NCBI GenBank assembly: GCA_963708775.1
Contig: CAVPTI010000010.1
Coordinates: 62,001-126,000 of the forward strand
Origin: JAGVSR01 sp963708775
GTDB lineage: Bacteria > Pseudomonadota > Alphaproteobacteria > Rhizobiales > Hyphomicrobiaceae
Length of the DNA stretch: 64,000 nt
Reading direction: 5' to 3'
Made by a program: the position numbers and the translations under genes. Numbering within the stretch: position 1 is the stretch's first letter; each line of letters starts with the position of its first letter. The notes below the pieces were generated by a model, which was not told where the DNA came from, made no database searches, and worked only from the letters and a program-made list of their open reading frames with translations. Positions 37,458 to 46,027 of the stretch are shown here, in pieces.

Positions 37458-38705
37458 CTACCCTTTATTGCGCTTCCCCAGCGTCCGGAGCCGCAAGGCA
37501 TTGAGCTTGATGAAGCCCTGAGCGTCCTTCTGGTCGTACGCGCCCTTGTCGTCTTCAAAAGTCACCAACGTCGGCGAATAAAGTGACTTGTCGCTCTTGC
37601 GACCGGTGACGATCACGTTCCCCTTGTAGAGGTCGAGCGTCACTTCGCCTTCGACATGCTCCTGGCTCTTGTTGATGGCCGCTTGCAGCATCTCCCGCTC
37701 CGGCGAGAACCAAAAGCCATTGTAGATCAGCTCGGCATAGCGCGGCATCAGCTCGTCCTTGAGGTGCGCCGCACCCCGATCGAGCGTCAGGCTTTCGATC
37801 GCCCGATGCGCCGCCAGAAGGATCGTGCCGCCGGGTGTTTCATAAACCCCGCGCGACTTCATTCCCACGAACCGATTCTCGACCAGATCGATGCGTCCAA
37901 TACCGTTGTCGCGTCCGAGATCATTCAACGCCTTCAGGAGCGTCGCCGGCGACAGCGCCTTCCCGTCGATTGACACGGCATCGCCTTTGTTGAAGCCGAT
38001 GCGGATCGTGGTCACCTTGTCCGGCGCATCGACCGGCGAAATTGTGCGCTGGTAAACGATTTCCGGCGGCTTCGTGTTGGGGTCTTCCAGAACCTTTCCT
38101 TCGGACGACGAATGCAAGAGGTTCGCGTCGACCGAAAACGGCGCCTCGCCTTCTTTATCCTTCGCCACGGGTATCTGGTGCGTGCGCGCAAACTCGATCA
38201 GGTCATCACGGCCCTTGAACGTCCACTCACGCCAAGGCGCGATGATCTTGATGCCGGGCTCCAGCGCATAGTAACCGAGCTCGAACCGCACCTGGTCGTT
38301 CCCCTTGCCGGTGGCCCCATGACAGACGGCATCAGCGCCCATTTTTCGTGCAATTTCGATCTGCTTTTTCGCAATGAGCGGCCGCGCGATCGACGTCCCG
38401 AGCAAGTACACCCCCTCGTAAAGCGCATTCGCGCGGAACATTGGGAACACGTAGTCCCTGACGAATTCCTCGCGCAGGTCCTCGATGAAGATGTTGTCTT
38501 CCTTGATGCCCAGCATCAGCGCCTTTTTCCGCGCCGGCTCCAGTTCTTCGCCCTGGCCCAGATCCGCGGTGAAGGTGATGACCTCACAGCCGTAGGTTTC
38601 CTGCAGCCACTTCAGGATGATAGACGTATCGAGACCGCCTGAATAAGCCAGCACCACCTTCTTCACGCCGTGTGTCTTGCCTGTCGTGCCTGCCGCTGCG
38701 GCCAT
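37458..38705 (-). CDS. argG: Argininosuccinate synthase
   Basis: Joins citrulline and aspartate in arginine synthesis. ATP-pyrophosphatase P-loop AYSGGLDTS near residue 20, GKGNDQVRFE, and the citrulline/aspartate contacts further on. 415 residues, complete. AGGA lies 9 bases before the start. It is monocistronic. A 13-codon arginine-rich ORF with a perfect ribosome site lies about 50 bases upstream on the same strand. Confidence 0.97.
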   Translation of the reverse strand: MAAAAGTTGKTHGVKKVVLAYSGGLDTSIILKWLQETYGCEVITFTADLGQGEELEPARKKALMLGIKEDNIFIEDLREEFVRDYVFPMFRANALYEGVYLLGTSIARPLIAKKQIEIARKMGADAVCHGATGKGNDQVRFELGYYALEPGIKIIAPWREWTFKGRDDLIEFARTHQIPVAKDKEGEAPFSVDANLLHSSSEGKVLEDPNTKPPEIVYQRTISPVDAPDKVTTIRIGFNKGDAVSIDGKALSPATLLKALNDLGRDNGIGRIDLVENRFVGMKSRGVYETPGGTILLAAHRAIESLTLDRGAAHLKDELMPRYAELIYNGFWFSPEREMLQAAINKSQEHVEGEVTLDLYKGNVIVTGRKSDKSLYSPTLVTFEDDKGAYDQKDAQGFIKLNALRLRTLGKRNKG

Positions 38706-38756
38706 CGTCTTGTCCTGTAGGTGAATTGTGCCAGTCGGGGGTGGGAAGCGCGCGCA

Positions 38757-38798
38757 CTATAGGCAGCGCCGACGGCACATCAAGCGGCCATCTCGCAC
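38757..38798 (-). promoter_or_regulatory. Candidate arginine-rich leader peptide ORF upstream of argG
   Basis: GTG-initiated 13-codon ORF encoding MRDGRLMCRRRCL and ending in TAG, 51 bases before argG on the same strand. AAAGGAGGTGA, a full 11-base anti-SD match, is 4 bases before the GTG (GGAGG to GTG spacing 7). Five of 13 codons are Arg, three in a row. The rest of the 304-base gap (38706-39009) shows no gene and no terminator hairpin between this ORF and argG. A leader role is inference. Confidence 0.5.
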
Positions 38799-39009
38799 CG
38801 GTTCACCTCCTTTGGGCCGGCAAGCGGCGGTCCCTGAGCCTCGCAACGGCGGCAAGGCATGGGTGTGTCGCCGCTGCAATCCTTTCCCGATTTTTCAACG
38901 AGACGACCGGTTGTGATGAGGAAAACATCAGTTTGCCCCGTTCCTGACCGTTGCTTTCGGATATCTGTGTCAGCAGCTAAAGAACGCAATTCGTCAAGGG
39001 AGATGCGGC

Positions 39010-40062
39010 ATGCGAGACGGCAACGTAAGTCCGGCCTCGACGCGGTGGACCTTCATGGTCGGTACTCTTGTGACGATGACCATCGCCATCGGTATGGGCC
39101 CCGCACGAGCCCAGACGCCTATGACGCCACAAGCCGAGGCGACCGTCGCTACGACAGCCAAAGCGCCGCCGGCAACCTCGGCGACCGCTCCCCCTAAAGC
39201 AGGTGCGTCCGAAGAGTTGCCCTGGCTTGCAACGACCAAGCCGACCGATGCCGCCGTAATCAAGACGACTGCAGACAAGTCGACCGATGCACCCGCGCCT
39301 AAACCCGGCCCTGTGGCGACGACCGACACGTCACCCGCCGGTAAGCCAGCCTCAGCGAAGACATCTAACCTGCCGCAGAAGTGTGAGGAGCAGGCGGAAG
39401 ACGGCTGTCGCAGCTTGAAATCGTGCGCCTGGGTTGCCGCCATCCCGCTCGGTGACGGCAACGTCTCGCCGGCCCGTTGCGCCGAACGCAAAGCGCTTGC
39501 TCCCGAGAAAGACAAGAAGCCGAAGCCTGTCGTGGCCGCAAAGCCGAAACCGAAGCCCGACAACGCGGCCGCTCAAGCCACCGCACAGGCAAAGAACGAA
39601 AATGCGCCGGCTCCACCAGCAGCTAAGCCTGAGCCAAGACCGGACCCAAAAGCGGAAACCGCAGCGATCCAAACCCCACCGAAAAGCGAACCGGTTGCTA
39701 CACCCGTTGCTACAGCGCCTCCAGTCCAGGCCGAGCCGGCCAAGATTGAAACGCCCCCCGCTGAAGCTGCGAAGGCAGAACCTGCGAAATTGGAACCAGG
39801 CCAACCAGAACCAGCCCAACCAGAACCAACGAAGCCAGTAGCAGCCCAGTCAGAACCGGCCAAAGCCGAAGTACCGCTGATGATTCCCCGCGCCCCGGTC
39901 CCGTTTCTGCCGCCAGAGCAGCCCAGTGCGACCGTCCCAACTAGTCAGCCGCACTCGGACGCGACTCCCGCCGCCACTCAAGGCGGTGATAAAATGGCAT
40001 CGGACGAGCCAGCGGGAGAAAATCAGCCACTCAGCATTCCGGGGCTTGTCATCGCGGAGTAA
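39010..40062 (+). CDS. Exported Pro/Ala/Lys/Glu-rich protein with a small Cys motif
   Basis: 350 residues: signal peptide to about residue 35 (MTIAIGMGPARAQ), an Ala/Thr/Pro linker, then a compact motif near 127-160 with four Cys (KCEEQAEDGCRSLKSCAW and ARCAERK), then about 160 residues of EPAK/PEPAQ-type repeats, ending LSIPGLVIAE. GDGNVSPA in the Cys motif echoes RDGNVSPA at the N-terminus. Probably periplasmic and disordered outside the Cys motif. No family named. Confidence 0.72.
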   Translation: MRDGNVSPASTRWTFMVGTLVTMTIAIGMGPARAQTPMTPQAEATVATTAKAPPATSATAPPKAGASEELPWLATTKPTDAAVIKTTADKSTDAPAPKPGPVATTDTSPAGKPASAKTSNLPQKCEEQAEDGCRSLKSCAWVAAIPLGDGNVSPARCAERKALAPEKDKKPKPVVAAKPKPKPDNAAAQATAQAKNENAPAPPAAKPEPRPDPKAETAAIQTPPKSEPVATPVATAPPVQAEPAKIETPPAEAAKAEPAKLEPGQPEPAQPEPTKPVAAQSEPAKAEVPLMIPRAPVPFLPPEQPSATVPTSQPHSDATPAATQGGDKMASDEPAGENQPLSIPGLVIAE

Positions 40063-40068
40063 TGTTGC

Positions 40069-40692
40069 TCAGGCCGCGCGTTCCAGCCACGGCCAGATCA
40101 AGGTGGTTACGGGCCCGACGGCCATGATCGATTTTAGCAACGGCGTTCCCATCCACACCTGAGCCGAAGCGAACCCGCCCGACGACTGGTACGACGGAAA
40201 CGTCACGGGAGCGGCGGCCTCAGCCGTTTTCTTCGCCGCATCCATAAGAGCCACGTTGGCCTCGGCCATCGGCCAAGCCACGCTGCCGGGAATACCAGAA
40301 GCGATCATTCCATAAGCCCACGGCCACGTCGCAGGCACCGCCGACTGCGGCGACCAAGCCCACCATGCGAAAGGCGACGGCGCGCCCTTGAACCACGTCT
40401 GCTGGCTGGTTTGCATGAGGTCCGACCAGACAGCGAACACATTTGGCGCCGGCTTTGGCTTTTCCTGCTCTGCAGCCAGCAGCGTCGAATGCGGACGCTT
40501 CGGCGCTCCGGACCACTCCCAGGTCTCTTCTTTCACCGGCGGCCTGGGCAGCACGGTTTGCGCCACGTGAGACCACACTGAAAGCGCCCGAGCGTTGGCC
40601 TCGAACGTCGCGTTGATAGCGGCCTGCGTGTACCCGAAGGCTGCATCCATGCCGCGTTTGGCGATCTCGACCTGTTTCGTCGGCGTCAGCAT
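40069..40692 (-). CDS. Trp-rich phasin-like protein
   Basis: 207 residues. The N-terminal helix (QVEIAKRGMDAAFGYTQAAI, then ANARALSVWSHV) resembles phasins, which coat polyhydroxyalkanoate granules. The rest is unusual: at least ten Trp, including WWAWSPQ and WPWAYG. GAGG is 8 bases before this ATG; a GTG three codons earlier is possible. A TTGTGC/GCACAA palindrome upstream resembles the TGC-GCA elements seen before phasin genes. Confidence 0.6.
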   Translation of the reverse strand: MLTPTKQVEIAKRGMDAAFGYTQAAINATFEANARALSVWSHVAQTVLPRPPVKEETWEWSGAPKRPHSTLLAAEQEKPKPAPNVFAVWSDLMQTSQQTWFKGAPSPFAWWAWSPQSAVPATWPWAYGMIASGIPGSVAWPMAEANVALMDAAKKTAEAAAPVTFPSYQSSGGFASAQVWMGTPLLKSIMAVGPVTTLIWPWLERAA

Positions 40693-40728
40693 GGCGTTCA
40701 CCTCATCGGTTAGCGCCCTGGGGCGCTA

Positions 40729-40743
40729 TTGTGCAGCGCACAA
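40729..40743. promoter_or_regulatory. Palindrome upstream of the phasin-like gene
   Basis: TTGTGCAGCGCACAA with 6-bp arms, 37 bases before the start codon at 40692. Directly beside it is TAGCGCCCTGGGGCGCTA (40711-40728, 7-bp arms). The first resembles TGC-N-GCA operators of PHA regulators (PhaR); the second is unassigned. Confidence 0.5.
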
Positions 40744-40831
40744 AATAGATGGGTGGGAGCTGTTCGGCAATTTGTATTTTGGTCGATTGCCAAAAATACC
40801 TGAGATGTCAAACCGTTGCCGTTCAAATTCG

Positions 40832-41245
40832 TCAAGCCGCTCGCCGCGCAGCTCTGCGGCCAGCCACCAACCAGTAAACCAAACCAGCAACGGCACCAGA
40901 AACAGCGAAGGCCCGCAGCGCCACGTCGTTTCGCAACGTCGGACCTGGCTCGCCCGCGAGAACGGTCCAATATCCGCAAACTGCGATGGCGACCCCCGCC
41001 GCCGCATAGGTCAGCCACCCTCGGAAACCGAAAACCTCGGTGACACCAATAGCTATGATGGCGAACGGCAGAGCGAATGTTCCAGCTTGCGTAGCAGACA
41101 TGGCGATCAGCAAGGCGGCTGCCGCCGCCGCATCACGTGTTGCAATCATCCCGGCCGGTTCGACGACGAACAGCACCTGCGTCGCGCCAGCCGCAAGGCA
41201 TGCAGCCACATAACCCACCACGATGCCGAAGATCGACCGTAGCAT
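40832..41245 (-). CDS. Four-helix membrane protein, paralogue 1
   Basis: About 137 residues with four hydrophobic segments (IFGIVVGYVAACLAAGA, FALPFAIIAIGVTEV, YAAAGVAIAVCGYW, AVSGAVAGLVYWLVAG). The final helix closely matches the end of the next protein upstream, so they look like old tandem duplicates. I chose ATG 41245 because hydrophobicity begins there. No family recognised. Confidence 0.65.
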   Translation of the reverse strand: MLRSIFGIVVGYVAACLAAGATQVLFVVEPAGMIATRDAAAAAALLIAMSATQAGTFALPFAIIAIGVTEVFGFRGWLTYAAAGVAIAVCGYWTVLAGEPGPTLRNDVALRAFAVSGAVAGLVYWLVAGRRAARRAA

Positions 41246-41286
41246 TTGCGCTCCGCCCCCATTCAACCGCCCTGCCGGACGAGCGG

Positions 41287-41715
41287 CTATGCTGACCTAC
41301 CGGCCAGCAACCAATAGACGAGCCCGCCTGCGAACCCCGCCGTAGCCAGCACCTGCCACAAGGCAGCGGGCGGCAGCGCTGACAAATCGGGCGCCCCAGC
41401 GAGAGTCACGATCGGGAGCAGACCGAGCGCAACGCCCCCGCCGATCATATAGTAGAGCCACGACCGAATGCGTGCGACCTCACCCACGATGACCAGCACC
41501 AGCGCCGGTATGATCGTCAGTCCCGCAAGCAAAAGCCCGCCCTGCACCGCAAGCTCCCAATAGGCTTCCACCGTTTCCGTACCACCTTCACGCCCACTCA
41601 TGGCAGCGGTGATCTTCTCCAGACCCAGAGTTAGCGCAACGAAGATCGAAACCGCAGCAGCAATGCAGAATGCGACCGGCACCAGAATAAGACGCCCCAG
41701 CGTGCGTAGGATCAT
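41287..41715 (-). CDS. Four-helix membrane protein, paralogue 2
   Basis: 142 residues, four helices, ending GGLVYWLLAGRSA, compare AGLVYWLVAGRRA in the neighbour. The start lies 5 bases after the rlmN stop, so it is probably translated from the rlmN transcript. No family recognised. Confidence 0.65.
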   Translation of the reverse strand: MILRTLGRLILVPVAFCIAAAVSIFVALTLGLEKITAAMSGREGGTETVEAYWELAVQGGLLLAGLTIIPALVLVIVGEVARIRSWLYYMIGGGVALGLLPIVTLAGAPDLSALPPAALWQVLATAGFAGGLVYWLLAGRSA

Positions 41716-41720
41716 ACTGC

Positions 41721-42941
41721 TCAGACCCCGTGGTCCGGAGCGCCGGCCGCAGCACCACGCTCGCTCGCGCGCAGCTTCTGGCTGTCCGACTTCAGCTGTC
41801 CGCATGCCGCCAGGATGTCCCGTCCGCGCGGCGTCCGCACCGGGCTTGCATACCCGGCCTTGTTCACAACATCGGCGAACTTCTCGATCTGCGCCCAATC
41901 AGAACATTCGTACTCCGTGCCGGGCCACGGATTGAACGGGATAAGATTGATCTTCGCCGGGATACCTGCCAGCAGCCGCACCAGTTCGCGCGCATCCGCC
42001 AGGCTGTCGTTCACGCCTTTAAGCATCACGTATTCGAACGTAATACGCCGCGGATTCGACACGCCCGGATAGTTCCGGCATGCGTCCAGCAGTTCCGCGA
42101 TCGGATACTTCTTGTTGATCGGCACGAGCACGTCGCGCAGGTCATCGCGCACCGCATGGAGTGAGATCGCGAGCATCGTGCCCGCCTCCTCACCCCACCG
42201 TCCGATCTCCGGCACCACGCCCGACGTCGAAAGCGTGATCCGTCGCTTCGACATCGACAGCCCCTCGCCGTCGGAGGCGACATCCATGGCGTCGCGCACA
42301 TTGTCGAAATTGTAGAGCGGTTCGCCCATTCCCATGAGCACGATATTGGTGATCTTGCGCTCGCTTGTCGGAAGCATCGCTCCATCGCCTGGCGGCTCTG
42401 CCCCCGGCCAATCGCCGATGCGATCCTTCGCCACGAGGATCTGGCCGACAATTTCTTCCACTTCCAGATTCCGTACGAGCTTCTGCGTGCCCGTATGACA
42501 GAAGGTGCACGTCAAGGTGCAGCCGACCTGCGAGGAAATGCACAGCGTGCCGCGATCTTCCTCCGGAATGTAAACGCACTCGACTTCGGGTGCGCGCGCT
42601 TCGTGCCCGCGTCGTGGCAGCCGCAACAGCCACTTCCTGGTCCCGTCAATCGACACCTGCTCGGCCACGATCTCCGGACGCTCGAGCGTGTAAAGCTCCG
42701 CAAGCTTCGCCCGCAGATCCTTCGATACGTCCGTCATCGCGTCGAACGAAGAAACGCCGGAGATATAGATCCACTTCCATAGCTGGTTGACGCGCATGCG
42801 CACCTGCTTCTCCGGCACGCCCGCAGCGCGCACGGCCTCGCTAAGACGCGCGCGCGTCATGCCGGCCACCGTCGGCTTCACAGCCGATGCGGGCTCGCTG
42901 GACACAGATGTCGCGTCGCGCGTGGGGAGTACGGCAACCAT
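41721..42941 (-). CDS. rlmN: Dual-specificity 23S rRNA/tRNA adenine C2-methyltransferase
   Basis: Radical-SAM enzyme that methylates A2503 of 23S rRNA and A37 of some tRNAs. The cluster motif is CTLTCTFC (CxxxCxxC) near residue 140. QVGCTL, GMGEPLYN and LSTSGVVPEI follow, and a conserved Cys lies near the end (ILAACGQLK). 406 residues with an N-terminal extension of about 25. First gene of a run with two membrane paralogues. Confidence 0.95.
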   Translation of the reverse strand: MVAVLPTRDATSVSSEPASAVKPTVAGMTRARLSEAVRAAGVPEKQVRMRVNQLWKWIYISGVSSFDAMTDVSKDLRAKLAELYTLERPEIVAEQVSIDGTRKWLLRLPRRGHEARAPEVECVYIPEEDRGTLCISSQVGCTLTCTFCHTGTQKLVRNLEVEEIVGQILVAKDRIGDWPGAEPPGDGAMLPTSERKITNIVLMGMGEPLYNFDNVRDAMDVASDGEGLSMSKRRITLSTSGVVPEIGRWGEEAGTMLAISLHAVRDDLRDVLVPINKKYPIAELLDACRNYPGVSNPRRITFEYVMLKGVNDSLADARELVRLLAGIPAKINLIPFNPWPGTEYECSDWAQIEKFADVVNKAGYASPVRTPRGRDILAACGQLKSDSQKLRASERGAAAGAPDHGV

Positions 42942-43235
42942 CGTCGTTAAATCCTATTTTCGACCGTTTCGCCGCAGGCAAGTCGGAAGCGGCAAAGCAA
43001 AGAGATCGAGGGAATTTGCGCGCTTCTCTCTATCCGTTTCCCGGCACTCAGGGAAGGGCGCGTGTGCAACCAAAGGGATTGTGCCCTCACGTCCCCGGCT
43101 GACGCACGTGTGATGAACCGTGAACCCGCTTCTTGACCCGAGTCAAAGGCTCACGCGCGCGCTCTGGCAGGGTGCGGCCACCTGACACAAAAGCGGCGCC
43201 CGTTGAATGAGGCCCCGCACGCTCCGGAGGACACC
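42942..43235. other. Divergent gap between rlmN and pqqC
   Basis: 294 bases with no convincing ORF, repeat or hairpin. It presumably holds the two divergent promoters. The only clear element is GGAGG, 6 bases before the pqqC ATG. Confidence 0.6.
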
Positions 43236-43991
43236 ATGAACGAATTCGTCAAAGCATTCACACCAGCCGAGGCGCCCTGGTCGATCGAAGAATTCTCGGA
43301 ACGCATGCGCGCCGTCGGCCCCGAGCGCTACCACGACCTCCACCCGTTCCATAAGCTGCTCCATGGCGGCAAGCTCGACAAGAACCAGGTCGCCGCCTGG
43401 GCGCTCAATCGCTACTGCTACCAGGAAGCCATCCCGCGCAAAGACGCCGCCTTCATGAGCCGCGTCCACGACCGTGACCTGCGCCGCGAATGGATCCACC
43501 GCATTCAGGACCACGACGGCACGCCTCCCGAAGAAGAGGGCGGCATCGAGCGCTGGCTGATTCTCACCGACTGCCTCGGCTTCGACCGCGATTACGTCAC
43601 GAGCATGCAGGGCGCGCTGCCCGCCACGCGCTTCGCCGTTGAGGCCTACGTTCGCTTCGTCGTTGAGCAGCCACTCGTAGTCGCAGCGGCCTCATCGCTG
43701 ACCGAGCTTTTCGCCCCATCGATCCACCGCGAGCGCATCGCCGGAATGCTGGCGAGCTACGACTTCGTAAACGACCGCGTCATGGCCTACTTCAAGCGCC
43801 GCCTCTCGCAGGCCCCGCGTGACGCCACTTTCACCTTCGAATTCGTCAAACAGAATGCCCGCACGCGCGAGCAGCAGGAGGCCTGCGTCGAGGCGATCCG
43901 CTTCAAGTGCAACGTGCTCTGGGCGCAGCTCGACGCGCTCCAGCACGCCTATGTCGAAGGCCACATCCCGCCCGGCGCATGGCGCCCGTAA
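43236..43991 (+). CDS. pqqC: Pyrroloquinoline-quinone synthase PqqC
   Basis: Cofactor-free oxidase that catalyses the last ring closure and oxidation in PQQ synthesis. HPFHKLLHGGKL, NRYCYQEAIPRKDAAFMSR and LTELFAPSIHRERI are PqqC motifs with active-site His and Arg. 251 residues. GGAGG before this ATG decides the start over an upstream TTG. The other pqq genes are absent from the window. PQQ is the cofactor of methanol dehydrogenase, consistent with a methylotroph. Confidence 0.94.
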   Translation: MNEFVKAFTPAEAPWSIEEFSERMRAVGPERYHDLHPFHKLLHGGKLDKNQVAAWALNRYCYQEAIPRKDAAFMSRVHDRDLRREWIHRIQDHDGTPPEEEGGIERWLILTDCLGFDRDYVTSMQGALPATRFAVEAYVRFVVEQPLVVAAASSLTELFAPSIHRERIAGMLASYDFVNDRVMAYFKRRLSQAPRDATFTFEFVKQNARTREQQEACVEAIRFKCNVLWAQLDALQHAYVEGHIPPGAWRP

Positions 43992-44018
43992 AACGGTCCT
44001 GAACCGCGCAACTCAAGG

Positions 44019-44046
44019 AAAAGGGGGCACCTGCGCCCCCTTTTTC
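44019..44046 (+). terminator. pqqC terminator
   Basis: 10-bp stem AAAAGGGGGC/GCCCCCTTTT with a 6-base loop and a short T tract, 27 bases after the pqqC stop. Confidence 0.92.
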
Positions 44047-44131
44047 CAATCCCGTCCGCGCGACCCTTGCAATCACCCGGCACAGCGGCTATGCCCTCCC
44101 ACCTGTCCCGGCCCCAGAGCCGGACCGGAAA

Positions 44132-44207
44132 GCCGCCTTAGCTCAGCCGGTAGAGCACGTCATTCGTAATGACGGGGTCGCGTGTTCGAGTCACGCAGGC
44201 GGCACCA
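44132..44207 (+). tRNA. tRNA-Thr (anticodon CGT)
   Basis: 76 bases with the encoded CCA. The acceptor GCCGCCT pairs with AGGCGGC, the D arm is GCTC...GAGC, the anticodon stem CGTCA/TGACG encloses loop TTCGTAA with CGT, and the T arm GCGTG-TTCGAGT-CACGC is standard. It reads ACG codons. Confidence 0.96.
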
Positions 44208-44282
44208 GTCCTCACATCAGCTCTCTCAAACGAAGACGCGCCCCGGTTTCCCGGAGCGCGCAAAGATTCGATGGCTGCGCGG

Positions 44283-44582
44283 CTAGTAGCCGTAGGGGCC
44301 GTAGTAGGGGCTGGAATACCCATAGCCGTAACCACCATATCCGGGTCCGACATAGACGCCGACCGGTGGCCCGCTGCGATATCCATAACCGCGCCGGCCA
44401 CTGTAGAACCCGTCGTCATTGCCGCCGTAACGGCGCAGTTTCTCGCGCTCCTGCCGGGTGAGATAGCTGCCCTGCCGCTCATGCGCACGCGCACCTTCCA
44501 CGTCACCAATGCTATCGGCCTGAGCCGGAACAGCCGCCGCCAAACCAGCAATAGTCGCGATGGCAAAAATCATCCGCTTCAT
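44283..44582 (-). CDS. Small exported Gly/Tyr-rich protein
   Basis: 99 residues: signal peptide (MIFAIATIAGLAAAVPAQA), a charged middle (RAHERQGSYLTRQEREKLRR) and a Gly/Tyr-rich tail (GYGGYGYGYSS). AAGGAG is 6 bases before this ATG. The tail resembles low-complexity envelope proteins. Function unknown. Confidence 0.75.
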   Translation of the reverse strand: MKRMIFAIATIAGLAAAVPAQADSIGDVEGARAHERQGSYLTRQEREKLRRYGGNDDGFYSGRRGYGYRSGPPVGVYVGPGYGGYGYGYSSPYYGPYGY

Positions 44583-44673
44583 GATCATCTCCTTGTTATT
44601 ATGATAAAATAACAACGCGGAGGCGAAGCGTCCGTTCCTGGATGATCTGGCAATGGCGTGCTGAGAACAGGTC

Positions 44674-44943
44674 TCAGTCCGCATCCATTCCTGGTAGCGG
44701 TTCGCCATCTTGCATGCTCGGCGAGATGACATTGCGATCGTCCTCGCGTTCCTGTTCCTCCCGCACGTCTTCCGGACTCGGATCGCTCTTCTCGAAATCT
44801 TCAAAACCCGGCGCCTCTTCCGTACCGGGCAGGGCCGGCTGCTCTACCGTCCCGGCTTTCGGCTGGACCGGCTCTGCACGAGCCGGAGCTTGCCATACGA
44901 GCATCGAAACAGCGGACAGTGCGACAACGCACAACTTCATCAT
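44674..44943 (-). CDS. Small exported acidic protein
   Basis: 89 residues: signal peptide (CVVALSAVSMLVWQAPARA) then a Pro- and Glu/Asp-rich chain. GAGG lies 6 bases before the chosen ATG. It begins 12 bases after the corrected gpsA stop and probably belongs to the tsaD-gpsA transcript. No family recognised. Confidence 0.65.
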   Translation of the reverse strand: MMKLCVVALSAVSMLVWQAPARAEPVQPKAGTVEQPALPGTEEAPGFEDFEKSDPSPEDVREEQEREDDRNVISPSMQDGEPLPGMDAD

Positions 44944-44955
44944 GATCAGCCTCAC

Positions 44956-45952
44956 TCAATCTTCAGCTTTAAATGGCCGCTGCATCAAACCTGCAATCGC
45001 ATCATCCACCGTCACGCGGCCTTCGATGATGGCATGCACCGCCTCCGTGATCGGCATTTCAATGCCTTTCTCGTGAGCCAGCCGCACCGCTGCTGCCGCA
45101 GTATAAACACCTTCGGTCACCGCTACGCGGCGCGTCGAGAATTTCCGCCAGCGGCTTCCCCTGTCCCAGCGCTCTACCCAAGCTCATGTTGCGCGATTGC
45201 GGTGACCCGCACGTCAGAATGAGATCGCCGAGCCCCGAGAGCCCCATCATTGTCTCAGACCTCGCCCCCAGCGCCTCTCCAAGCCGCCTCAATTCCGAAA
45301 AACCGCGCGTGACGAGCCCGGCATGCGCACTTGCGCCAAGGCCCTTCGCATCGACAATGCCAGCAGCGATGGCGAGCACGTTCTTCAACGCACCACCGAT
45401 CTCGACCCCAATCGTATCGCTCGACCAATAAAGCCGGAACTGCCGATATCCCATCCGTTCGGCGAGTTCCCGTCCCATGTCCTCCCGCTGACACGCGATG
45501 GTCAGCGCCGCCGGTAGTCCGCGCGCCACGTCGGCGGCGAAACTGGGCCCTGAAAGCACGGCGAGCGTCTGGTCCGGCAGCACCTCGGTCAGCACATCGC
45601 CGAGCATCCGCCCTGTCGTCTGCTCAATACCTTTGGCACACAGGACAATCGGTTGACCCGGCTTCAGCTGCGGGCGCAACTGCTTCGCGATGGTCCGCAC
45701 ATGCTGCGCGGGCGCCACCATGAGAATGGCGTCCGCCGACGCAAGCGCCGCCAAGTCACCCGTTGCATTTAATCCGGGATCGAGTGGCACGCCCGGCAGA
45801 AACGTCCGGTTCACATGCCGCGTGTTGATGTCGTCCACCGTTTCCGCTTCACGCGCCCACAGCGTCACCCGCCGCCCCGCGAGCCGCAGCGTCTGAGCCA
45901 GCGCCGTGCCCCACGCGCCGCCTCCGATCACGCCGATAGACTCAATGGCCAT
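44956..45952 (-). CDS. gpsA: Glycerol-3-phosphate dehydrogenase [NAD(P)+] (frameshifted)
   Basis: Makes sn-glycerol-3-phosphate for phospholipids. NAD motif GVIGGGAWGTALA at the start; CAKGIE, LSGPSFA, ALKNVLAIAAGI and GLSGLGDLILTC follow. One extra base near 45130 breaks the frame after AEILDA. The other frame continues with RRVAVTEGVYTAA and ends RPFKAED, giving about 332 codons, the family size. GpsA is normally essential, so sequence error is more likely than decay. Confidence 0.92.
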
Positions 45953-46027
45953 GGTCTCCCCCTTCGCGGCCGCGACTTTACGTGGCCAGCCCGCGCGCTT
46001 CCAGTCCGCCGTTTCCAGAACGATGGA

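Noticed and set aside
38706..38756. A terminator-type attenuator between the Arg-rich ORF and argG
   Set aside because: Only weak GTGC/GCAC pairing and no T tract; classical transcription attenuation is therefore not supported.
38780..38792. ATG GCC GCT TGA mini-ORF behind the same strong ribosome site
   Set aside because: Its spacing from GGAGG is 13 bases, against 7 for the GTG of the 13-codon ORF, and it has only three sense codons.
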